Shown here: in pieces, positions 34,980-46,438 of the stretch | Layout: every line of letters starts with the position of its first letter | Numbering within the stretch: position 1 is the stretch's first letter | NCBI GenBank assembly: GCA_903813345.2 | Contig: CAIIXF020000008.1 | Location: forward strand, 24,352,822-24,416,821 | DNA: 64,000 nucleotides | DNA from: Owenia fusiformis | Taxonomy: Eukaryota > Annelida > Polychaeta > Sabellida > Oweniidae | Direction: 5' to 3' | The notes under the pieces: model-generated | Database searches by the model: none | Told to the model about the DNA's origin: nothing | Seen by the model: only the letters and a program-made list of their open reading frames with translations | Translations under genes and position numbers: made by a program

Positions 34980-35335
34980 CTTCCTCCACGGGTGCGTGCC
35001 TCGTTTTGAAATGACACTTCAATTTTCCATTCAATCGAGGTTGGGCCATGTAGCCGAAGGCAAGCCATACAACCGAATTTTGCCGATTCAATCTGACGGA
35101 GATTACCGAGCCACTTTTCGACCAATTAGAGACGTCCTTTTCATATTCGTGATACCCTCGGTCAACTTCGTTTGCAAAGAAAATCTTCGACAGTCTCCGG
35201 CTTTTCTTGAGGTATCTTCGGTAGATCTAGCAAGCCAAAAGTTAAAAACTCCATCTCAATTATCGCCCACCATATATTTCTATCTTCCCGATAGTTATCC
35301 GATAGAAAGAAGATATGTACCGGGAACATACACAC
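34980..35335. promoter_or_regulatory. CpG-rich block, possible promoter-side region
   Basis: About 350 bp with a much higher CpG count than the surrounding AT-rich DNA, including many CGA, CCG and TCGG steps and a CCAAT element (GACCAATTAG near 35120). It contains an open plus-strand frame of about 114 codons that begins at a non-ATG codon and resembles no family I know. It lies 700-1050 bp upstream of the CFAP97-like start. Unmethylated CpG retention at a promoter is one explanation; an unrecognised exon on either strand is another. Confidence 0.3.
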
Positions 35336-35517
35336 AATGACAGTTTATGATTGGCGGAATATAACAGAATTGTAAATTCTTTGATAAAATGCGAGTTGGT
35401 TTAGGCACAGAGTGAGTGTACAGTAAGTAGGCCTACTAAAAAATAGATTAGGCTATAGTCATTTTCTTGGTACAAAGTAAAGTCAGCACTATCAATGGTA
35501 TACTCTACCTTAGATGT

Positions 35518-37015
35518 ACAGGCCGTCCAACTGTCCCGCAATTTGTGTATTTGTCACGCATTTGCAGGCCTGTCAACTGTCCCGCAATTTGCGTATTTGT
35601 CACGCATTTGCTGAAGAACTTGAAGTCACGCCAGTTATTTTTGCGTGACAGAAAATGTCACGCAAATACGCATTTTATCTGGTAATTGTCAAGCAAAAAT
35701 ATTTCTGTAGAAAATTCTCTAAAAAAGATTGTCTACACAGCAAAAATACGAACGACGGGAAAAAAACGTACGCATTTCGTTCGGACTTTTCACGCGAATT
35801 ACGGATATGTCACGCATTCCGTTCAAAATATTCTGTATTCCAAGGTGTTCAAAATTTGGATTAAGCTGTCCAGATTTGGACCAAGGTGTCCACATTTTGA
35901 GGGGAGGTGTTCAACATTTCCAAGTCACTCATGTTAGGTGTTCCCAAGTTGACAGGCCTGCATTTGCTGGAAAATTTTAAGTCACACCAGTTTTTTGTGC
36001 GTGACAGAATATGTCACGCAAATACGCATTTTACCTGATAATTGTCCAGCAAAAATATTCCTGTAGAAAATCTTTTAAAAAATGATCGCCGATACAGTAC
36101 AAAACCGAACGTCGAAAAAAAAACCCCATGTTGTTCGGACTTTTCACGCGTAGACCGTATATGTCACCTATTTTAGGTGAAAAATTCCATGCCTACCCCC
36201 CCCCCCCTCTCGTTGGCAGTACGCGAGTGAAGAGAGCGCGAAAATTTTGAGGTGTTCAAAGTTTGTTTATATGCAATAAAATGTGAACAAAGGTGCTCAA
36301 AATGTGGCCCAAGTTTACTCACTTCGAGAGCCATGTTAGATTTTGAAACTTATGGCTCTCAAACGGAGAAGTGAACAGCTGATCAATAGTGACCTTTGAA
36401 ATTGAATTAAGTCGATCCGCGGCTTACTTTTGGTCTCTAACTGTGTCTTACATCAGTATCATCAATCCGTGTAAGTATTGGAGCGCTGGAGTACTTCTTT
36501 TTCGATCAAGACTTGTAAATTGTTCATCGAGTTAAAGTTTTACAGACCTATTTCCAATATGGCGGTTTGCTAGGTGCGAGATACGCAACGAACGAAATGA
36601 ATTTTGAGAATTAGTTAGGTTCGGACAACCTCCGGAGATTTACGAAAATGTCCGAGCAGAAACCGCCATATTGGAATTTGGCAGTAAAACGATTCACTCG
36701 ACTAACAATTACAAGTCTTGATCGAAAAAGAAGTACTCCAGTGCTCCAATACTTACACGGATTGATGATACTGATGTAAGACACAGTTAGAGACCAAAAG
36801 TAAGCCGCGGATCGACTTAATTCGATTTCAAAGGTCACGATCATTGAGCTGTCCAAATGCTCCGTGGGAAAGCTATTATATCAAAATCCAAATAGCTTTC
36901 GCAGGAAGTAAGCCCAAGTGTTCAGATTTGGACCAAGGTGTCCAAAATTTGAGCAAAGATGTTCAACATTTGTAAGTCACTCATGTTAGGTGTTCCCAAG
37001 TTGACAGGCCTGGAT
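35518..37015. mobile_element. Composite repeat bounded by inverted CAGGCCTGTCAACT
   Basis: CAGGCC(T)GTC(A/C)AACTGTCCCGC occurs at 35518 and 35567, and the inverse, AAGTTGACAGGCCTG, at 35954 and 37001. TGTTCAACATTT and TCACTCATGTTAGGTGTTCC recur ahead of both right-hand ends. Many TGTCACGCA/TGCGTGACA phrases run between. This looks like two overlapping copies of one TIR family. No clean target duplication. Confidence 0.5.
36376..36851. repeat. Foldback with 192-bp arms
   Basis: Arm 36376-36568 (CAGCTGATCAATAGTGACC to CCAATATGGCGGTTT) recurs inverted at 36660-36851, at roughly 85 percent by eye, around a 91-bp loop. Weaker symmetry extends to about 36356 and 36875. It lies inside the composite repeat at 35518-37015. 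Confidence 0.75.
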
Positions 37016-37087
37016 ATAATACTAAATTTCTCTATATATATTCCCTTTATTTTTAGAATATACGATTGATAGTGCTGACTGTGTTAA

Positions 37088-38054
37088 GGTGCTATGGAAG
37101 TTAACAGGAAATGACAAAACAAAAAATGTCAAAACCATGCTGGATTTTGAAAAAATTTTAAACCAAGATAACAGAGTTCTGTTTGGACCTCCAATCAGTT
37201 TATGACCATAAACATGATGAAATAACCTTTTCAGCCTTCTGAAAATGTGACTGAAAAATAGCTGTAAAATTTTAAATGTTAGTAACTACTTTGAATTTAA
37301 AAAATAAGCAATCAAAGGACCATATTGAAGCAGTATATGTAAAAATAGAAACATTTATACATGTCCTAACTTTTGTATATTTTGGTTTGTTTTGTAGTTT
37401 AGCTATCATAGCTGTGCCCTCTTATATTTTGATGCTTCTCCGCCATGTTATTTTCGGAAAAATTAACATGGCTGAAACTCCCTAAATTACAAAAGGTCAC
37501 AGCTTTACTGCACATTATACATAACTATCTGAAATATACAAAAGTTAGGACAAGTACATATGTTTCTATTTTTTTTATATACTGTTGCAATATAGTCATT
37601 TGATTGCTTATTTTTTAAATTCAAAGTAGTTCCTAACATTTAGAATTTTACTGTAGGTGCTCAGGAAAGGTCACTGAACAGATCTATTTTCCTTTTAACT
37701 ACAGCCATTATTGTTTCAGACGATATTTTAAAATTTCAAAGATTGTATCATTTAGAGCAATATATTAGACACATTTTCTGAAAAAATCAAAAGATTCTGT
37801 TCATTGACTCTGAGCACCTACTTTTAGCGATTTTTCAGTCACATTTTCAGAGGGCTGAAAAGGTTATTTCATCTTGTTTATGGTCATTCTGACCATTTTC
37901 ATTGTGTTCCTGGTCATGTAAATGATATGTGGAACTAGTTAAACTGACTGGAGGTCCAAACAGAACTATGTTATCTTGGTTCAAAAAATTTTCAAAATCC
38001 AGCATACTTTTGACATTTTTTGTTTTGTCATTTCCTGTTAACTTCCATAGCACC
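37088..38054. mobile_element. 967-bp foldback element with TTAA duplication
   Basis: Flanked by TTAA on both sides (37084-37087, 38055-38058). The ends GGTGCTATGGAAGTTAACAG are inverted repeats that extend with gaps over most of the element, for example ACTACTTTGAATTTAAAAAA/TTTTTTAAATTCAAAGTAGT. TTAA targets point to piggyBac or Kolobok machinery. No transposase is present. Confidence 0.75.
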
Positions 38055-38451
38055 TTAAAATTTAAGGCTATTTAGGGCCTTATTTAGCTGTGAACATTGT
38101 ATTTTGGCTAGAGAGCCTTTGTAGTTATAATCCGTGTTTATATTGTTTTTTTATTGATGTTTTCTTAATCTAAACAATAAACACAAGACAAAATCGTATG
38201 AAATAACTTGCAATAAGCTAGTTATTAAGCTTGTTATTATGGTCTTACTAGTGGTTATTATTGAGTAATGGTACAGGTATTCAATATGGTATTGCAGCTT
38301 ACACTTAAGTTATGGTACACGTATCCTTGGATTTTAGGCCCGAATACCGAGGATTATTTTTTTAATTATCGTGTATTATTATTTTGTGTTAATATTAGTT
38401 AACCATCTAACTATTGGCATGATATGATAACCTTGTTATATTAATATAGCG

Positions 38452-38692
38452 CATAGGCGTAGCCAGGGGGATGCGATGGGTGCGATCGCACCCCCCCCCC
38501 TCCATAACCAATGAAAATAGAACTATTAGATAGAAGAAAAAAGTCTTAAAATGCTTTTTATTTGAAGCTTCTAGCTCGATTTTGAACGAAGTTGCACCAA
38601 TTTTTGTAAAATTCAAAACAAATCTTCAAAAACATTTTTTATGCCACGATGCACCCCCCCCTCCCCCCGACTGAAAGCTGGCTACGCCACTG
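38452..38692. mobile_element. hAT-like MITE (GGCGTAGCCAG ends)
   Basis: Left end CATAGGCGTAGCCAGGGGG and right end inverse CAGTGGCGTAGCCAGCTTTC, with poly-C/poly-G subterminal tracts. A related left end sits at 42578-42620. The CAGTGGCGTAGCC terminus is common among animal hAT MITEs. No 8-bp duplication was recognised. Confidence 0.5.
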
Positions 38693-39071
38693 TTACGTGT
38701 AATCAATACGCTACATTTTGTATGTTCAATTTGTATACTAAAAACTGTTATTAATCCACAAATTTAGATGAAGACAAGATAAAAATTCGAATCAAGAATG
38801 AAAAGGTGTCTAAGTGTATAAATCTTAAGGGTAATGCATATTTGAATTAAACAGAGGTGGGTTAATTTATATTGTGCTATGAATTACGCTATTATTCAAA
38901 ATTGCAGCTAAGATGCCTGTTTTATAAAAAATATCACGGAAGATGTATTCTAGGTATCAGTAGTATTCTCAGAAATTTATTATCCGAAACGGATAACATC
39001 TGGCCACTCACACAAACAATCGCAGACATAGGCTAAGCTTGTTTATTTAACAGTTAGATTTGTTGACTTAC

Positions 39072-39117
39072 CGATCCGTATTTCAATCTCCGGGAAGACG
39101 TTCTTTTCACTTTGCAT
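39072..39117 (-). other. Candidate 5' exon with donor site
   Basis: On the minus strand an ATG at 39117 opens a frame (MQSEKNVFPEIEIRI) that ends at a good donor, CG|GTAAGTC, after 46 nt (phase 1). A TAA lies in frame upstream. It could be the first exon of an unseen gene, or a distal 5' exon of the CFAP97-like gene carrying a short upstream ORF, spliced to an acceptor such as AATTTTAG near 34300. No partner exon is proven. Confidence 0.3.
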
Positions 39118-39769
39118 TTGCGTGCAGTGTAATATAAGTTGATACTTTTGTTCAAAAATGTACTTTTAATGGCCATTTTATGCCTTTTATTTTCAAATTA
39201 TTATATGTTTTGTTTTGATGTCAGTGTGAAGAGTCAAGAAACGTCAACCCCGACTTTTAATAAAAAAATGTTGGTTAATCACTTATGGCAAATCACAAGG
39301 TTGATGATGTCAACGGACCATGATCGTGGAAGGCTATCAATATCAGGTGTATATCGCATAGAAAATAAATATAGCTAATTTTTCGCACTGATGTGATGAT
39401 GACTATTCTGGCGAATCGGGTAGATATTTCTCAGTTTTTTCCGATAATAAAACTATTCATTTCTATCAATTTTACAAACGGGGTCCTTTGAATGCACATT
39501 AAAACTATAAAAGTATTTATTGGGCGTTCATACTCGTTCTGTCATGTTACTTACATTTCATTTGCAAGTTGTCCAGATATTAATCCGGCGTTTTGTTTAA
39601 TCAAATTTCCCGCCCCTTGAGGTTTCCGACTGTCAAACTTAATATTTAATACTAACCAATGCATCAGTTAATATTTTCAGAATACAAATTTTCCATTTTT
39701 ATTTCTCTGATAGATAAAGTCTCATTTTGAATCTGTTCGTGTATTAAAGAGTATGCTTTTATAATGCCG

Positions 39770-39885
39770 TGGTCACATTTGCTCAGATTTTCAGCACCGG
39801 CGCCCGAAATTGTATTCAATTCTGAACAAAATACTCAATCGGCCGGGCGCCGTAATGAAAATCGGAGCAAATGTTACCAAGTCAT
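39770..39885. repeat. Hairpin with GC-rich arms
   Basis: Arms GGTCACATTTGCTCAGATTT, continuing to CACCGGCGCCCG, and the inverse of GGTAACATTTGCTCCGATTT, continuing to ACGGCGCCCGG, flank about 40 bp. An open frame across it (39764-39991) is explained by the hairpin and is not called as a gene. Confidence 0.5.
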
Positions 39886-40299
39886 AACTGATGAAAAATC
39901 AAATGAGAACATGAACATGGATAATAGGGGCACTATTACGCTGCGTGCAGAGTCTTATTATAAACTACGAGAAGACGAAACTCTCATTTAAGAAGTGAAG
40001 TCGAATAAATGCAAAGGGTAGGGTACTATAGAAGGGGATCATATAAAAGCACGATCTATTTCACAACGCCTTTAACTTTTGTTCTTCAACTGTTGCCCTT
40101 GTGCATTTCAAAAATAAAATATCTTAATCTGATTTGTTCCACCTTTCTTTTCGCTCAGTTCTGCAATATTATGTCCATATGTTGTTTAGGATTGTGTCAT
40201 TTGCGAAATAGCTGTAAGACATTATGAGAATGAATATGGGAGTTTCCATGATAATGTTGTTCACATGATTTTATACACATACATGCATAACAATCGGAG

Positions 40300-40980
40300 A
40301 CAGAAGTCTTAATATTGTCCAATAAAAAATAAGAATCTAACATTTAATGATAACAAAAGGATTAATTGCTTAGTTCTCTTTGTTTTAGTCTTTGTTTTCT
40401 TAAATGCGGAAGTGTACCAACATCACCTAGATTACATAAGAGGTCATCTAACAGTCTAAAATTGCTTTTAATTACAAGTTAATGCATTCCGACCAAAATT
40501 TGTATACCTGTAATTTGGTGGGGGGGCGATGTTACATCACATAACTACAACGTTCATATAGAAATATACAATAAACGTGTCCGTATAAAAGCTAAAATTA
40601 TAAAAACTAATTTCAAAGTCATTCTGTTCATGGAAGCGTCAAGTTATGAAAAACAATGCTAAACACTCAAACAAATCGACTTGATTACCTTTGAAAACTT
40701 CTTGAGAGGAAATGGACAAATGTATTTTTCTAACTCATTAGAACGTCTGTCTGATTGAAATACTATTTTTAAATACAAACATAAATGATTTAATCTTGGT
40801 CAGAAGTCTGAACATTGTCCAACAAAATAATAAGAATCTAACATTTAATGATTACAAAAGGATTAATTGCTATATAGTCTTTGTCTAAGTCTTTGTTTTT
40901 CTAATGGCGGAAGTGTACCAACATCACCTTGATTACAGAAGAGATCATCTGACAGTCTAAAATTGCTTTTAATTCCCGGG
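40300..40980 (+). repeat. Direct repeat pair of about 180 bp
   Basis: The segment at about 40303-40480 (AATAAGAATCTAACATTTAA, GCGGAAGTGTACCAACATCA, CAGTCTAAAATTGCTTTTAA) recurs at about 40800-40975. The spacing is 500 bp. The second copy runs straight into the pearl-like array at 40985. Spacer: no feature seen. Confidence 0.55.
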
Positions 40981-40984
40981 TTTT

Positions 40985-42035
40985 AATTATCCCATCGAAC
41001 GAAGTTCGGAGGGATATAGGGAACGCCTCCATCCGTCCGTACGTACGTCCGTCCGTCCGTCCGGGCAATAACTCAAATACCGTTGGCCCGATTTTATTCA
41101 TATTTTGTACACATATACCCTATGGGGGTAGAAGTTCTGCTCGAAAGCCGATTTTCAAAATGGCCGCTCATTTAAAAATGGCGGCCATTTTAGTGCAGAT
41201 TTTACAGTAATTTAGGTGCAATATGTAAAACTGTAATAGCAATATGTTTTAAATGTAAAAAAATTATATAGGACATTAATAAAGCTAGAAATGTAGATAT
41301 TAAAAAAGCACATGGCAGCCATCTTGAAAAATGGCGGCCTTTACTCGTTATTTTACGATTTTTGCTGTAACTCGAAAAGTAGTGGAGTGATTTTGTTCAT
41401 ATTTGGTATGTGAATACTATAGGCATGGCACACTGTGACATTTTTGGTAGAAGGTGGCCATTTTGAAAACTTATTTTACTAAAACTCGAAAAGTAGTGGA
41501 GCGATTTTGTTCATATTTTGTATGTGAATACATATAAGCATGGCACACTGTCTAATGACACTTTTGGTAGAGGGCGGTCATTTTTCAAAATTGCCACCAT
41601 TTTAACGTATTTTACTATAACTCGAAAAGTAGTGGAGCGATTTTGTTCATATTTGGTATGTGAATACTGTAAGCATGGCACACTGTCTAATGACACTTTT
41701 GGTAGAAGGCGGCCATTTTGAAAAATGGCTGACATTTTGAAAAATGGCTGCCATTTTAACTTATTTTACTATAATTCGAAAAGTAGTGGAGCGATTTTGT
41801 TCATATTTGGTACGTGAATACGTATCAGCATGGCACACTGTCTAATGACACTTTTGGTAGAAGGCAGCCATTTTTCAAAATGGCCGCCATTTTAACGTTT
41901 TTTACTATAACTCGAAAAGTAGTGGAGCGATTTTGTTCATATTTGGTATGTGAATATTATAAGCATGGCACACTGTCTAATGACACTTTTGGTAGAAGGT
42001 GCCCGTTTTGAAAAATGTTCGATGGGATTCGCTAC
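40985..42035 (-). mobile_element. Pearl-like family B element, inverse orientation
   Basis: Begins with the hairpin ATCGAACGAAGTTCGGAGGG, then (CGTC/CCGT)n at 41031-41062, then about five units of 115-155 bp (ACTCGAAAAGTAGTGGAGCG, TTTTGTTCATATTTGGTATG, GCATGGCACACTGTCTAATG, GGCGGCCATTTTGAAAAATG). It closes near CGATGGGATTCGCTACGCTT. Apparent ORFs are periodic artefacts. Confidence 0.7.
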
Positions 42036-43240
42036 GCTTTGGCGTTGCCGTTGTTCTGATTACATTTTATGTATAGACTTTTTTGCCTCTATTCTCATTT
42101 TTAAACCTGTTTCTGTTTGCTTATTTAACAATTGTGATAATTAAATAAATTTTAATAAATAAATACGAATCAATCTGATCATCTGATCTCCATGCTATTT
42201 GATTCGTGCATTATCTACAAGTCAGTCGGGCAAGGGTGAAATTTTTTCATTTGAAAACAGAAATAAATATCAGAACCCCTCTAGCATAACTATTCGGAAG
42301 AAATTCATACAAAAAATAAGGTACACAACCGATGAAGGGTCGCACACAATGCACGCACCCCTCTCCTCCTCCTCGGTGTTTGCCCACACACGACCATATT
42401 TGACAATTTTTCTAAAAGCGTTTTCCCCGGGAATATAGGTGTAGCGGTTGCCAGAAGTCGCACAGCTTGGGAGTCAGGGAATCCTGATCCATGCCTCAAC
42501 GCCTGACGGGTCTGATATTTAGAGGGGGCGCAAGAATTATTAGGGGGCGGGGTAAACGTGAAAGTTGCCAAAATATCCATAGGCGTAGCCAGAAGGGGGG
42601 GGTGCGATGGGTGCGATAACAATAGGCTTTATATATGCTTTAATGTTTTATTTATCATGATGCTTTTATGTAGGCTATTAATTACAGTTCTTTTTGCTTA
42701 TAAAAACATACCAGTTTATAAAACTTGTATGTTTATGCAAATTCCGATTGAACTAATATAAAGGGATATTGTTTCATTATGTGGACTTGAGAAAGTCCGA
42801 CATACTCATTGCTTTCAACCCAAAACTTAAAATAGGAAGTTATCAAGCTCCCAAGAACACGATCGCTACTTAAACAATACGTTTGTAAAATCCCGGCGAT
42901 CGAAATGCAATCAAACTTTCGCAATCAGGTGCCTAATTAGTCTTTTGATCTCTTAAGTTTTACGACTGAACGTTTCAATGAACTCGTGAGAAGCAAACGC
43001 AATCATCATATAAACATTTTTCAAGTAAATCTAAAATAGAGTAAAACCCAGGGAAAAAGATCGCGTGTTCATAGGAATTAGGCATATTTCAATTTTGAAA
43101 TAACAAAAGTCAGTCTCGGAAGAATTTTCCAAGCATTCCCTGCTTCGATGCGTTTTTATTGCAAGGGCCATTTAGCGCCGATATGAATTCATTATAGGGC
43201 ATTAGGGTTGTGCTTTATTTGTTTTATTTATATTAATCAT

Positions 43241-44496
43241 GGTGCCCATGTCAAGCTGCGCGCCTACTTAGGCGCGCAGTTTTTTTCGATCACAAACTGC
43301 GTGCCTAACAACATTGCATCATTTAAGTTGGAGTCTGCATTTTGAAACTTAATTTAAAGACATTTATCCTGCATTGTTTTCTTGTTCAATGCGTTCATTC
43401 TGTGGCGAATATACGAATCTTGCAAATACTAGCAAAAACTATGTGCCAATAAATCTAAGTTTTAAAACATAAGCAGATTGATGGCATTTTCGTCACTGAT
43501 TTAATGGAAATTTATACATAAATCGATCTAGCACTTTAAACATAAATGACAAATACTTTAGACTCGTTTTATATTTAATTCCTTACGCATTTATCATGTA
43601 TAATTCAAAATATTTCGAGATAAAACAGATAATCAGGAGATTAAAAAGAAATAAAGTACAAACTGCGCACCTATTTTAGCCAGAAATTACAAACTGTGCG
43701 CATACACTATTAAAACTACATATTATCATTGGAATTTCTACAGAGGCAGGTTAAGGTGTTTTTCATATAGCTTTGGAAACTTTGCTTTATCGTCAGATTT
43801 TATGAGATTTTCATATTGAAAGTCAAAATGTATAATAGAAGTGACAATTTAGTTGGGAACGAAAAAAAACTTTTATTTTCAGATCACCATCTTGGTGGAT
43901 GGACTCTCATAGTGTTTCAATTATGGGGTTCTACTGTTAGACACATATGTGCCTTACATATGGCGCTTACATTTTCAAATATTACAAAATAAGCTTGGAT
44001 AGGCAAGCAGTTTGGAAATATTAGGCACGCAGTTTGGGAAATACACGTGAATATAGGCGCGCAGTTTGACAAGAAAAATGTTTAAATCACGTTTATGGCG
44101 TATTATCGTTTTGAACACAAACTATGCTGCTTTAATCAGATGGAGTGTTCTTATATATTCTAGCATACATAGACACAATGGCTGAATAAACGGCAAATGA
44201 CGATAAAAAGACATAGATATAACTTTACACTGTAAATTTTGAACACAGAAGTTACTTAAGACCCTTATATTGAGATAACTAGGTTTACATCGGGAACAAC
44301 ATTGAGTACTATGAGTAAATTAAGTTCATCTTCACAGAATGGTACTATCTTTAGAACGAGACTAACCTTGTATTTTTCGTATTTTGGCTCTTTTTGGGAG
44401 TCGTGTCCTCCCCGTCTTCTATTTTGAAATATGCGCGCAGTTTGTCAGAGTTTCAAACTGCGTGCCTAGTAGGCACGCTGCTTGACATGGGCATCG
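43241..44496. mobile_element. TIR element with dispersed GGCGCGCAGTTTG motifs
   Basis: The ends share TGCCCATGTCAAGC and the inverse, GCTTGACATGGGCA. Subterminal palindromes lie next to both ends (GCGCGCCTActtAGGCGCGC, and CGTGCCTAgTAGGCACG). About nine copies of the motif GGC(G/A)CGCAGTTTG are scattered inside in both orientations. About 1.26 kb, no transposase. Repeated subterminal motifs may be transposase binding sites. Confidence 0.65.
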
Positions 44497-44806
44497 TGTT
44501 AATGTTATAAAATGTGTACGACACTTTAATGAATTATTTTTAGGGTTACAATGCATATTTGACTTTTCCCTCTAAACGTTAATAACAAATCCCGGGCAGA
44601 ATGTTATTCAACAGTACCTGATCTTATTAGTTATTATTCAATTTGGATAATAAATCTATTATCTCGTCGTATTGATGTTTATTATATAGTGTTTCTCGTT
44701 GTGAAAACAACAGTCTCGAAAGTTTTTCAACCCAGAATGCCACTTTAAAATATCACACATGTATATCACTATATAGTTTCAAAAATATCAACTAATCATG
44801 GAAAAA

Positions 44807-44885
44807 ACCATTCTGGTCTAGTGGTTAGGTTGCTCGCCTAGCACTTCTGCGGCATGGGTTCGATTCTACATTGGAGCACTTTTTT
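44807..44885 (+). repeat. tRNA-like sequence (Glu/Asp type), SINE head or pseudo-tRNA
   Basis: TGGTCTAGTGGTTAGG (A box) and GGGTTCGATTC (B box, 44856-44866) are correctly spaced. The acceptor and T stems do not pair, so a functional tRNA is unlikely. Confidence 0.5.
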
Positions 44886-45566
44886 ATTATGAAAAACAAG
44901 CCGGAAGTTTGTTCTCTGAGGTCTGGAAATTATGTACACAATTTTTTCTAGAATTCTTGGGCTTGCTCCATCGCTCAATCATCCATGTTTAATGAAATTA
45001 ATCACTTGTATTGGCTTTGCTATAGTTACAAGCTTAGAGAATAGTTTATTTTAGATACAGCATGACACAGTTTATCGTGAATGCAGGGACATCACCCCAG
45101 GGACATCACAGATTACACTTCCAAATCTATTACCCGTTAGATTTCAATGCTGTTTTTTTTTAGAATGTTTCACGTGACAAAATATTTTTGCATATTTTTT
45201 TGCAAAAACGTCTTCCTCAAAAACCCTTCATTTGAATCAACATTTTTTTATCCTAGCCTCCAATCCATCAATAAATGTGACCCCTACACCTTTATCCCCA
45301 AAGGATCTTTTCTATACATCAAAATCTTTACTAAACGGACGTTGCAATTTATAGAGGATAAATGGTAAAAATAACATTTTTACGTGATTGCCTGGTCTTA
45401 CACCTTCTCTGGTGAATCTATTTTCGATATATGCATGAAGGTTCATACCACATGTCATTGATTTATTTCCTGTCATCCATCTTGTTTTCATGCACTACTT
45501 GTTTTGGCAGTCCAGTGATATATTTCTCAGATTGATATATTTGAGTCAATTGGATATGACATTACA

Positions 45567-46398
45567 CACCCTATGCAGACAGAGCCTGTGGGAAATATTG
45601 GGTGCGGGCAAATGAGCGGAGGGTGCGGAGCTAACGGTCATTTTTGAATTTAAAATTGGGATATTTCTGAAACTAAGCCGTTTTGGGACTTCAAATATAC
45701 CAAGATATGTGTATTTGACACCAAATATCAATAAAATTGTGAAAATAGTAGTGCAATTCGTTTTATAGCGACGCAGTATGCCTTAAACATTTCCCAGACT
45801 ATCCTTTTAATACTGCGTCCCCAGCATTCATAAAAAATGGTGTTCAAGATACACTACCCATGCAAATTATTTTTGCATCTTGGAAGCCAGGCAGTATCTG
45901 TGTGATTTTATAAAAATTCGGAAATGTTCTTCAGATATGAGCCCCTCTAAATATTGGGTGCGGAGCTACGTTTATGGAGCTGCTCCGCACCCAATATTTA
46001 GAGGGGGCTCATATCTGAAAAAATTTCCGAATTTTTATAAAATCACACAGATACTGCCTGGCTTCCAAGATGCAAAAATAATTTGTATAGATAGTGCACC
46101 TTGAACACCATTTTTTATGAATGCTGGGGACTCAGTATTAAAAGGATAATTTCAAAATATATAGGTCTGGGAAAGGTTTAAGGCACACTGCGTCGCTATA
46201 GAATGAATTGCGCTACTATTTTCACATTTGTATTGATATTTGGTGTCAAATACACATATCTTGGTATATTTGAAGTCCCAAAACGGCTTAGTTTCAGAAA
46301 TATCCCAAATTTAAATTCAAAAATAACCGTTAGCTCCGCACCCTCCGCTCATTTGCTCCGCACCCAATATTTCCCACAGGCTCTGTCTGCATAGGGTG
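45567..46398. mobile_element. 832-bp near-perfect palindrome with 5-bp target duplication
   Basis: The two halves are near-identical inverse copies with a centre near 45982 (CGGAGCTacgtttatggAGCTGCTCCG). Ends CACCCTATGCAGACAGAGCC. TTACA is duplicated at 45562-45566 and 46399-46403. Each half carries GGGTGCGGAGC phrases. Open frames inside are mirror images of each other and not genes. Confidence 0.85.
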
Positions 46399-46438
46399 TT
46401 ACAATACACTTAGATTTTTTTATCTGTTTGTTTATTTC

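Noticed and set aside
39764-39991. 75-codon ORF MPWSHLLRFSAPAPEI
   Set aside because: Its first half is a hairpin whose arms mirror each other; no splice sites or known family.
40300-40980. LTRs of a retrotransposon (direct repeats 500 bp apart)
   Set aside because: No TG...CA ends, primer-binding site or polypurine tract; the spacer is too short and noncoding.
41511-42011. Repeated ORFs with HGTLSNDTFGRR
   Set aside because: They repeat with the tandem unit and have no independent coding signal.
45880-46394. ORFs in the palindrome
   Set aside because: Mirror images of each other created by the two arms; no start context, splice sites or family resemblance.
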